The notes below the pieces were generated by a model, which ran no database searches, had not been told where the DNA came from, and saw nothing but the letters and a program-made list of their open reading frames with translations. The position numbers and the translations under genes were made by a program. Below, piece by piece: positions 56,551 to 64,000 of a stretch of DNA of 64,000 nt. Within the stretch, counting starts at the first letter, position 1, and every line of letters starts with the position of its first letter. Location of the stretch: positions 1,240,001 through 1,304,000 of the forward strand of contig NZ_CP108529.1 of NCBI RefSeq assembly GCF_036002945.1, in the 5' to 3' direction. Origin of the DNA: Streptomyces sp. NBC_01224. Lineage in GTDB: Bacteria > Actinomycetota > Actinomycetes > Streptomycetales > Streptomycetaceae.

Positions 56551-59500
56551 TCAAGAGATCCCGAGGTCGTTGTCGATCAAGTCGAACAACTCCTCGTTCG
56601 TCGCGGACTCGTAGCGCTCCGCGCTGCTGTCCCGGTCGGCAGGCCCGTTCGCCTCGTTGAGCTTGGACAACAGGGATTCCAGGCGCATGACCACGCGCAT
56701 CCGGCCGATGTCGTCGTGCGCGCGGGCGGCGAGAACCTGTTCCAGCCGGTCGAGTTCCTCGCCGGGTGGCAGATCGCCTTCCGCGTCCTGCAGGATTTCC
56801 GCCTGCAGATGGCGTGCGAGTGCGGTCGGCGTCGGGTGGTCGAAGACGGACGTCGCCGGAAGGCGCAGCCCGGTCGCGGTGTTGAGCCGGTTGCGCAGTT
56901 CGACCGCGGTGAGTGAATCGAAGCCGAGTTCCCTGAAGGCCCGGCCCGCTTCGACGCCCTTGGGCGTCGCGTGTCCGAGCACGGTCGCCGCGTGGCCGCG
57001 CACCAGATCCAGCAGGAGCTGTGCCCGGTCGGCCTCGGAGAGCACGATCAGCTCCGCGCGCAGGGCCGGGGCGGTCTCCGTCTGGTCGGCCGGTTCCACC
57101 GCGTCCCCGATGGCCGCTGCCACCTGCGGGATGTCGGCGATCAGGGGGCGGGCGCGCGCCATGGTGAAGACCGGCGCGAAGCGTTCCCAGTCGACGTCGG
57201 CGACCACCACGGTGGTGTCGTCGTGATCCAGGGCCTGCCGGAGCGCGGCGATGCCCGACGCGGGCTGGATGAGACGTACGCCCTGCCGGTCGAGGAGGAT
57301 CTTGGCGTCGTCGCTCACCATTCCGCCACCGGCCCACGGCCCCCAGGCCACGGACAGGGCCGGCACGCCCTCGGCACGCCGTTGTTCGGCGAGCGCGTCG
57401 GCGTAGGCGTTGGCAGCCGCGTAGGCCCCGTGGTCTCCGACACCCCAGACGGCCGAGACCGAGGAGAAGTAGATGACCGCGTCGAGGTTGTCGTGGTCGA
57501 TCAGTTCGTCGAGGTACCGGGCTCCGGCGACCTTGGCGGCGGCGATGTCCGCGAACATGTCGTCGTCCGTCACCGTCAGCGAGGCGAGCTTGCCGACTCC
57601 TGCCGCGTGCACGACGGTACGCACCGTGTCCCCGGCGGCAGAGAGCCGTTCCAGCAGGCCGGCCACCGCAGCCCGGTCGGTCACGTCGCACGCGGCGACG
57701 GTGACCCTGCTGCCCAGCTTCTCCAGCTCGGCGACCAGTTCAGTGGCTCCTGAAGCCTTGTCACCTCTACGGCTCGTGAGGACGACGTGCTCGGCTCCCT
57801 CAGTGGCCAGCCACCGCGCGACGTGCCCGCCCAGCGCACCGGTTCCGCCGGTGATGAGCACGGTGCCGGACGGCTTCCAGGACCGTGCGGGCGCCGATCC
57901 GTCCGGTGGCGCGGGCAGCACCCGTCGGGCGAGCACCCCCGTGCCACGTACCGCCAGTTGGTCCTCGCCGTCCGTGCCCGCGAGGGCGGCCACCAAGCGG
58001 TTCAGTGCGCGGGCGTCCACCTCTTCCGGCAGGTCGACGAGACCGCCCCACACCTTGGGGTGCTCCAACGAGGCGACCCGTCCCAGGCCCCAGGTCTGTG
58101 CCTGCACCGGCCGGGCGAGGACGTCGGATCGCCGGACGGACACGGCGGTCCGGGTGGCGCACCACAGCGGCGACTCCAGCTCCAGCCAGGTCATCGCCCG
58201 CAGAAGGGCCAGAACGGCGAACGAACCGGACGGCAGCACGCTGTGCACGGGATGGGCGCGCTCGTCGAAGGACAGCAGCGACAGCACGCCGGAGAGGCTT
58301 CCGTGGTCGTCGATGGTCTCGCGCAGCCGGTCGCCGATCGTGGTGACGTCGTCCAGTCCGCCGTCCACGGGCAGAACCACGACGCTTGCCCCGTGGTCGC
58401 GCAAGGAGCTCACGCAGTCTGCGACGATCGGTTCGTCGGTGCTTCCCGTGGGAACCGCGAGCACCCAAACGCCGGAGAGCGCGGGCTCGGTCGTGTCGTC
58501 GATGGGCTTCCAGGTCACGCGGTACCGCCAGGACCCGACCGACAAGCTTTCGCTGCGATTGCGGTGCCACTGGGACAGGGCGGGCAGCATGCTCGCGAGG
58601 GACGGCGTGCCGGTCTCTCCGACATCGAGCGTCCTGGCCAGGGTGTCGACGTCACCGCGTGCGACGACGTCCCAGAACTCGGCGTCGATCGGATTCCGCG
58701 TGCCGGCAGGTCCACCGACCGGGACGAGCGGTGCGCTCGGCCAGTACCGCTCGTGCTGGAAGGCGTACGTGGGCAGGCCGATGCGGCGGGCGCCGGTGCC
58801 GGCGAAGTACGCGGCCCAGTCGACGGACGTACCGCGTACGTGGAGCTCCGCGAGGGCGGTGACGAGCGTCAGCGGCTCGTCGCGGTCCCTGCGCAGAGCC
58901 GGTACGAACGCCGAGTCCTCGACACAGTCCTGTCCCATCGCGGACAGCACACCGTCCGGACCCAACTCCAGGAACGTGGCCACGCCCTGGTCCTGGAGGG
59001 CACGCATCCCGTCGAGGAAACGCACCGCCTCACGGACGTGGCGCACCCAGTAGTCCGCCGAGCAGATCTCGTCGTCCGACACGACCCGACCGGTCACATT
59101 GGACACAACCATGGTCTCGGGCCGGTGGAAGGTGAGGCCTTCGGCGACCGTGCGGAACTCGTCCAGCATCGCGTCCATGCGCGGCGAGTGGAAGGCGTGG
59201 CTGACGCGGAGGCGCTTGGTCTTACGGCCCTCCGCCCCGAAATGCGCGGCGATCGCCAGAACCGCGTCCTCGTCACCCGACACCACCGTCGAAGACGGCC
59301 CGTTGAGCGCGGCAATCGACACACCGTCGGTCAGCAGCGGAAGGACTTCGTCCTCGGTCGCCTGGAGCGAGACCATCGCCCCACCGGCCGGCAACGCCTG
59401 CATCAGACGGCCCCGGGCCGCCACCAGCCTCGCCGCGTCCTCCAGCGACAGCACCCCGGCCACATGCGCAGCCGACAACTCACCGATCGAATGCCCCAAC

Positions 59501-61289
59501 AAGAAGTCCGGCTTCACACCCCACGCCGACACCAACCGGAACAACGCCACCTCAAGCGCGAACAGCCCCGCCTGCGTGAACTGCGTCTGATCCAGCAGCT
59601 CACCGCCGCCGAAGACCACCTCACGGACCGGCCGGTCCAGATGCCGGTCCAACTCCGCACACACAGCATCAAACGCATCCGCAAACACCGGGTAGGACTC
59701 GTACAGCTCACGACCCATACCCGACCGCTGCGCACCCTGACCCGAGAACAACACCGCCGACCGGCCTTCGACCACCTCGCCCCGCAGGGTCCGGTCACCC
59801 ATCAGCACCGCACGATGCTCCAACGCCGCCCGCGTCGTCACCAACGAGAACCCGACATCCACCGGATCCCGATCCCCGACGAACGCCGACAACCGCTCCA
59901 CCTGGGCAACGAGCGCCTCGGCCGTCCTCGCCGACACCACCCACGGCACCACCGGCACCGGGACACCCACGGCCTCTGCCGCCGCCTCGATCTCCGGAGC
60001 CTGCTCCAGGATCACGTGCGCGTTCGTGCCACTGACACCGAACGACGACACCCCCGCCCGGCGCGCCTCACCCGTCTCCGGCCACGCCACCGACTCCGTC
60101 AGCAGCTCCACCGCACCCGCCGACCAGTCCACCTGCGGCGTCGGCTCGTCGACGTGGAGGGTACGGGGCAGCACACCGTGCCGCATCGCCATCACCATCT
60201 TGATGACCCCGGCCACACCCGCCGCGGCCTGCGTGTGACCGATGTTCGACTTGATCGACCCGAGCAGCAGCGGCCGGCCCTCCGCCCGCCCCTGACCGTA
60301 CGTCGCCAGCAGCGCCTGCGCCTCGATCGGGTCACCCAGCCGCGTGCCGGTCCCGTGTCCGTCGACCGCGTCGACCTGCGCCGGCTCCAGACCCGCCGAG
60401 GCGAGTGCATGCCGGATGACGCGCTGCTGGGCCGGTCCGTTCGGCGCCGTCAGACCGTTCGACGCACCGTCCTGGTTCACCGCTGAACCGCGGACGACGG
60501 CCAGCACCTCGTGACCGTTGCGCCGGGCGTCCGACAGCCGCTCCATGAGCAGCATCCCGACGCCCTCGCCCCAGCCCGTGCCATCCGCAGCGTCGGCGAA
60601 AGACTTGCAGCGACCGTCCGAAGCCAGCGCTCCCTGCCTGCTGAACTCCACGAACGCCGCCGGTGTCGACATGACCGTCACTCCCCCGGCCAGGGCCAGC
60701 GAGCACTCCCCCGCCCGCAGTGCCTGGATCGCCAGGTGGAGCGCGACGAGCGAGGACGAGCACGCCGTGTCCACGGTCACCGCCGGCCCTTCCAGGCCGA
60801 AGGTGTACGAGAGCCGGCCCGAGACGACACTCGCGGCGTTGCTGGTGGCCAGCGAGCCCGTTGAGGCGTCCGGGGAGCCGAGGAGGACCGTGGCGTAGTC
60901 CTGGCCGTTGGTCCCCGTGAACACGCTGGTGCGGGTGCCGCGCACCGAGGCCGGGCTGATGCCGGCCCGCTCGAAGGTCTCCCACGAGGTTTCGAGCAGC
61001 AGCCGCTGCTGCGGGTCCATCGCCAGCGCCTCACGCGGCGAGATCCCGAAGAAGCCGGCGTCGAAGTCCGTGGCGTCGTGGACGAAGCCGCCTTCGTCCC
61101 CGTAGGTGGTGCCGGGGCGTTCCCGGTCGTCGCTGTACAGCCGGCCGAGGTCCCAGCCCCGGTCGGCGGGGAATTCCGCGATGGCGTCGCGGCCGTTGGC
61201 GACCAGGTCCCACAGGTCGTCGGGGGATCGGACGCCGCCCGGGTAGCGGCAGCTCATGCCGACGATCGCGATGGGGTCGTCGTCGGTGC
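56551..61289 (-). other. Module 2: KS-AT(malonyl)-KR(A-type)-ACP
   Basis: AT shows GHSIGE/HAFH. The KR lacks LDD, with Trp ([11 protein letters not shown]) and His three residues before the Tyr, so A2-like; Ser, Tyr and Asn are intact. The outcome is an A-type hydroxyl. Confidence 0.87.
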
Positions 61290-64000
61290 GGAGAGGAGCG
61301 GGGGCAGGGGCGGGGGCCCCGGTATTCGCGCCCCCGAGCAGCGGTGCCAGCAGGCCCGTGGCGATGTGGGCCGGTGTCGGGTGGTCGAACACGAGGGTCG
61401 CGGGCAGGTCCAGTCCGGTCGCCCTGTTCAGCCGGTTCCGGAGCTCGATGGCGGTCAGGGAGTCGAAGCCCAGGTCGCGGAAGGCCCGGTCGGCGGGGAC
61501 AGCTTCGGCCGACGGGTGACCGAGTACGGCTGCGGCCTCGGCCCTGACCAGGTCGAGCAGTTCCCGGTCGCGTCCGGTCGCGGAGAGTTCGGTCAGCCGG
61601 GCGCGCAGCGCCGCCGAGGCCTCCGTCCCGGCGTTGCCGGCCTCGGACGGGTTGCTCCGCAGGGCTTCGGCTGCTTCCGGGATGTCACCGATCAGCGGCC
61701 TGGGGTGCGCCAGCGTGAACGCGGGCGCGAAGAGGGACCAGTCGATGTCCGCGACGGTCAGGCACGTCTCGCCCGTCTCGACCGCCCGTACGAGCGCGCC
61801 GATGGCCAGCTCCGGGTCCATGCCCGTGAGCCCGCGGCGGGCGAGCATGTCCTGGGCCGCGCTGTCGGCCATGCCGCCACCGGACCAACCGCCCCAGGAG
61901 ACCGACGTGGCGGGAAGCCCGCGGCTGCGCCGGTACTCCGCCAGGCCGTCCAGGTAGGCGTTGCCCGCCGCGTAGGCGCCCTGTCCGGCGGCGCCCCACA
62001 CTCCGGCGCCCGAGGCGAACAGAATGAACGCCTCGGGTGTCCCGCCCGATTCCGTCCCGAAGAGGCTGTCGAGGTTCGCGGCGCCGGCCACCTTGGCGGC
62101 GACGGCGTCCGCGACGTCCGCGGGATCCGATTCGGCAAGCCCGGCCGTCACGGTCACCCCGGCTGCGTGGACGACCGTCCCGATGGGTCGGCCGTCCGCT
62201 TCCTGCACCTGGTCCACGAGCGCGGCGAGTGCGTCACGGTCGGCGACGTCACAGGACGCGATCGTCACCCGGGCGCCCAGCGCGGCGAGTTCGTCGTGGA
62301 GTGCGGCGGCGCCTTCGGCGGCGGGTCCGCGCCGGCCGGTGAGCACGAGGTGCTCCACACCCTCGCGGGCGAGGTGGCGCGCGACGTGCGCGCCCAGCGC
62401 ACCCGTCCCGCCGGTGATGAGCGCGGTTCCACGCGGGTTCCACGGCGCGGACGCGGCGGGTGCCGGGGCGCGTACGAGCCGGCGCCCGAACACGCCGCCC
62501 TGCCGCAGGGCGACCTGGTCCTCTCCGACGGGCCCGGCCAGCACGCCGCGCAGTCGCGCCCACGCCCGGGAGTCGAGGGTGTCCAGGTCCGCCGGAAGAT
62601 CGATGAGGCCGCCCCAGCGCTCGGCGCGCTCCAGGCCGAACACCCGGCCCAGGCCCCAGGTCTGTGCCTGCACGGCGCCTGCGGGGGCCTCGGACCGCCC
62701 GATGGACACGGCGCCGCGGGTCACGCACCACAGTGGTACGTCCTCGTCCAGGTCCATGACGGCCTGGATCAGCGCCAGCAGGGCGCAGAGCCCGCCCGGC
62801 AGCACCGGATGGCTGCGGTCCGCTTCCTCGTCCAGCGCGAGCAGTGACACGATCCCGGCAAGCGGGCCGCTGTCGGTGAGCGCGTCGTTCAGGGCGCGCG
62901 CGACCGTGACCCGGTCGTTCCCGTCCGTGGTGATCAGGAGTCGTGCGACATCGGCGCCGCCCGCTGCCAGCTCGCGCCCGACAGCGGTCACCGCCTCGTC
63001 CCCGGCCCGGTCCGCGGGGACGGCGAGGAGCCAGGTTCCGGTGGGGGCGGCCGCGGGGGCGGGCGTCAGCGGCTTCCAGGTGACGCGGTAGCGCCAGGCG
63101 TCGACGGTCGACTCGTCCCTGTGCCGCCGCCGCCACGACGACAGGACGGGAAGCAGATCGGCGAGCGAGGACCGCATGTCCTCCTCGACGCCGAGTGCCT
63201 CGGCCAGGGCCCGGGAATCGCCGCCCTCGACGGCTTCCCAGAAGCGGGCCTGAGCCGGATCCTGGACCACGTGCTCCTCGGGGCCGCCCGGCTGCCGGAG
63301 CTGGGGCCGCGGCCAGAACTCCTGGTGCTGGAAGGCGTACGTCGGCAGGTCGACCCGGCGGGCGGCGGTCCCCTCGAAGTAGGAGGCCCAGTCGACGTGC
63401 GGACCGCGCACATGCAGTTCCGCCATCGCACGGAGCAGTGTCTGCGGCTCGTTCCTGTTCCGGCGCAGGGCGGGCACGCAGGCGTGCCCCTCGCCGTCCA
63501 GGCACTCCTGCGCCATGCCGGACAGCACGCCGTCCGGGCCGAGTTCGAGGAACGTCGTCACGCCCTGGTCCTGGAGACTTCGCGTCCCGTCGAGGAAGCG
63601 GACGGTCTGGCGTAGGTGACGTACCCAGTACTCCGGGTCGCTCAGCTCACCGGGCTCGGCGATCCGGCCGGTGACGTCGGAGACGATGGCGATCCCGGCC
63701 GGATGGAAGGCGAGCCCCGCGGCCACCGTACGGAACTCGTCGAGCGCGGCGTCCATGTGCGGGGAGTGGAACGCGTGGCTGACCCGCAGCCGCTTGGTCT
63801 TGCGGCCCTCCGCACCGAAATGCGCGGCGATCGCCAGGACCGCGTCCTCATCACCCGAAACCACCGTCGATTGCGGCCCGTTGAGCGCCGCGATCGACAC
63901 ACGTTCGCCCAGCAGGGGGAGGACCTCGTTCTCGGTCGCCTGCAGGGACACCATGGCGCCGCCGGCCGGCATGGCCTGCATCAGACGGCCCCGGGCGGCG
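56551..64000 (-). CDS. PKS F: modules 1 and 2, N-terminus beyond window
   Basis: The reading frame is open to the right edge. Visible order: (AT, partial)-KR-ACP, then KS-AT-KR-ACP. Key codons: ACP serine 61459-61461, KS cysteine 60760-60762, AT serine 59488-59490, ACP serine 56914-56916. The C-terminus ([12 protein letters not shown]) is a docking tail matching the N-terminal helix type of PKS E, which starts 48 bases downstream. About 2480 residues are in the window; the KS of module 1 and anything before it (more modules or the loading module) lie to the right. Both visible modules should give hydroxyls. Confidence 0.94.
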   Translation of the reverse strand, partial: AARGRLMQAMPAGGAMVSLQATENEVLPLLGERVSIAALNGPQSTVVSGDEDAVLAIAAHFGAEGRKTKRLRVSHAFHSPHMDAALDEFRTVAAGLAFHPAGIAIVSDVTGRIAEPGELSDPEYWVRHLRQTVRFLDGTRSLQDQGVTTFLELGPDGVLSGMAQECLDGEGHACVPALRRNRNEPQTLLRAMAELHVRGPHVDWASYFEGTAARRVDLPTYAFQHQEFWPRPQLRQPGGPEEHVVQDPAQARFWEAVEGGDSRALAEALGVEEDMRSSLADLLPVLSSWRRRHRDESTVDAWRYRVTWKPLTPAPAAAPTGTWLLAVPADRAGDEAVTAVGRELAAGGADVARLLITTDGNDRVTVARALNDALTDSGPLAGIVSLLALDEEADRSHPVLPGGLCALLALIQAVMDLDEDVPLWCVTRGAVSIGRSEAPAGAVQAQTWGLGRVFGLERAERWGGLIDLPADLDTLDSRAWARLRGVLAGPVGEDQVALRQGGVFGRRLVRAPAPAASAPWNPRGTALITGGTGALGAHVARHLAREGVEHLVLTGRRGPAAEGAAALHDELAALGARVTIASCDVADRDALAALVDQVQEADGRPIGTVVHAAGVTVTAGLAESDPADVADAVAAKVAGAANLDSLFGTESGGTPEAFILFASGAGVWGAAGQGAYAAGNAYLDGLAEYRRSRGLPATSVSWGGWSGGGMADSAAQDMLARRGLTGMDPELAIGALVRAVETGETCLTVADIDWSLFAPAFTLAHPRPLIGDIPEAAEALRSNPSEAGNAGTEASAALRARLTELSATGRDRELLDLVRAEAAAVLGHPSAEAVPADRAFRDLGFDSLTAIELRNRLNRATGLDLPATLVFDHPTPAHIATGLLAPLLGGANTGAPAPAPAPLRTDDDPIAIVGMSCRYPGGVRSPDDLWDLVANGRDAIAEFPADRGWDLGRLYSDDRERPGTTYGDEGGFVHDATDFDAGFFGISPREALAMDPQQRLLLETSWETFERAGISPASVRGTRTSVFTGTNGQDYATVLLGSPDASTGSLATSNAASVVSGRLSYTFGLEGPAVTVDTACSSSLVALHLAIQALRAGECSLALAGGVTVMSTPAAFVEFSRQGALASDGRCKSFADAADGTGWGEGVGMLLMERLSDARRNGHEVLAVVRGSAVNQDGASNGLTAPNGPAQQRVIRHALASAGLEPAQVDAVDGHGTGTRLGDPIEAQALLATYGQGRAEGRPLLLGSIKSNIGHTQAAAGVAGVIKMVMAMRHGVLPRTLHVDEPTPQVDWSAGAVELLTESVAWPETGEARRAGVSSFGVSGTNAHVILEQAPEIEAAAEAVGVPVPVVPWVVSARTAEALVAQVERLSAFVGDRDPVDVGFSLVTTRAALEHRAVLMGDRTLRGEVVEGRSAVLFSGQGAQRSGMGRELYESYPVFADAFDAVCAELDRHLDRPVREVVFGGGELLDQTQFTQAGLFALEVALFRLVSAWGVKPDFLLGHSIGELSAAHVAGVLSLEDAARLVAARGRLMQALPAGGAMVSLQATEDEVLPLLTDGVSIAALNGPSSTVVSGDEDAVLAIAAHFGAEGRKTKRLRVSHAFHSPRMDAMLDEFRTVAEGLTFHRPETMVVSNVTGRVVSDDEICSADYWVRHVREAVRFLDGMRALQDQGVATFLELGPDGVLSAMGQDCVEDSAFVPALRRDRDEPLTLVTALAELHVRGTSVDWAAYFAGTGARRIGLPTYAFQHERYWPSAPLVPVGGPAGTRNPIDAEFWDVVARGDVDTLARTLDVGETGTPSLASMLPALSQWHRNRSESLSVGSWRYRVTWKPIDDTTEPALSGVWVLAVPTGSTDEPIVADCVSSLRDHGASVVVLPVDGGLDDVTTIGDRLRETIDDHGSLSGVLSLLSFDERAHPVHSVLPSGSFAVLALLRAMTWLELESPLWCATRTAVSVRRSDVLARPVQAQTWGLGRVASLEHPKVWGGLVDLPEEVDARALNRLVAALAGTDGEDQLAVRGTGVLARRVLPAPPDGSAPARSWKPSGTVLITGGTGALGGHVARWLATEGAEHVVLTSRRGDKASGATELVAELEKLGSRVTVAACDVTDRAAVAGLLERLSAAGDTVRTVVHAAGVGKLASLTVTDDDMFADIAAAKVAGARYLDELIDHDNLDAVIYFSSVSAVWGVGDHGAYAAANAYADALAEQRRAEGVPALSVAWGPWAGGGMVSDDAKILLDRQGVRLIQPASGIAALRQALDHDDTTVVVADVDWERFAPVFTMARARPLIADIPQVAAAIGDAVEPADQTETAPALRAELIVLSEADRAQLLLDLVRGHAATVLGHATPKGVEAGRAFRELGFDSLTAVELRNRLNTATGLRLPATSVFDHPTPTALARHLQAEILQDAEGDLPPGEELDRLEQVLAARAHDDIGRMRVVMRLESLLSKLNEANGPADRDSSAERYESATNEELFDLIDNDLGIS
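58761..60310. repeat. Malonyl-AT repeat family, copy in module 2 (PKS F)
   Basis: Copy in a different gene from the other three. It aligns with module 5 without net indels over about 1.55 kb. A short diverged patch near 59100-59130 breaks the match. Confidence 0.8.
61290..64000 (-). other. Module 1 (partial): AT(malonyl)-KR(A-type)-ACP
   Basis: The AT enters at [11 protein letters not shown], so its GHSxGE serine is off the edge; HAFH near 63760 predicts malonyl-CoA. The KR lacks LDD, has Trp ([11 protein letters not shown]) and Gln three residues before the Tyr, so A1-like, with Ser (FASG), Tyr and Asn intact. A Pro/Ala-rich linker (61290-61320) joins it to module 2. Confidence 0.83.

Overview
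The window is GC-rich DNA of Streptomyces/actinomycete type (C/G-ending codons, long antisense open frames, GGAGG-like ribosome sites). It holds the downstream part of a modular type I polyketide synthase (PKS) cluster. All ten genes lie on the minus strand, so the cluster reads from position 64000 down to position 1. No gap between genes exceeds 155 bases. I see no tRNA, rRNA, insertion sequence, CRISPR array or origin.

Positions 64000-6451 hold six PKS genes, called F, E, D, C, B and A here in order of transcription. They carry 12 extension modules; numbering is local to this window. F (modules 1-2) is cut by the window edge, so the loading module and any earlier modules are not visible. 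E carries modules 3-6, D 7-8, C 9, B 10-11, and A carries module 12 plus the chain-releasing thioesterase. AT motifs predict malonyl-CoA for modules 1-5, 7, 10 and 12, and methylmalonyl-CoA for 6, 8, 9 and 11. Read literally, the beta-carbon outcomes from module 1 to 12 are: OH, OH, OH, CH2, OH (the DH has lost its catalytic Asp), C=O (the KR is dead), C=C, C=C, OH, OH, OH, C=O. The predicted chain is an acetate-rich polyol with a fully saturated segment, an internal ketone, a conjugated methyl-branched diene and a 3-oxo acyl terminus released by the thioesterase.

Positions 6295-1 hold four accessory genes that probably form one expression unit: an AsnO/VioC-like Fe(II)/2-oxoglutarate oxygenase, a free-standing NRPS protein (C-A-PCP), a calcineurin-like metallophosphoesterase, and an acyl-CoA carboxylase beta subunit cut by the window edge. 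The last three overlap or abut, which suggests translational coupling. The adenylation pocket, aligned by eye, looks asparagine/aspartate-like and the oxygenase is of the asparagine/arginine 3-hydroxylase type. The likely output is a carrier-bound amino acid of (hydroxy)asparagine type. Because the PKS has its own thioesterase, this unit is probably a side-chain or ester/amide decoration, or else a starter-related unit. The carboxylase probably supplies extender units.

Two features stand out in the PKS DNA. Several AT regions are near-identical repeats: one methylmalonyl-AT pair and a family of four malonyl-AT segments. Together with part of the module 3 KR region they use G/T-ending codons unlike their surroundings, which points to recent recombination or gene conversion. 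I do not recognise the final product.
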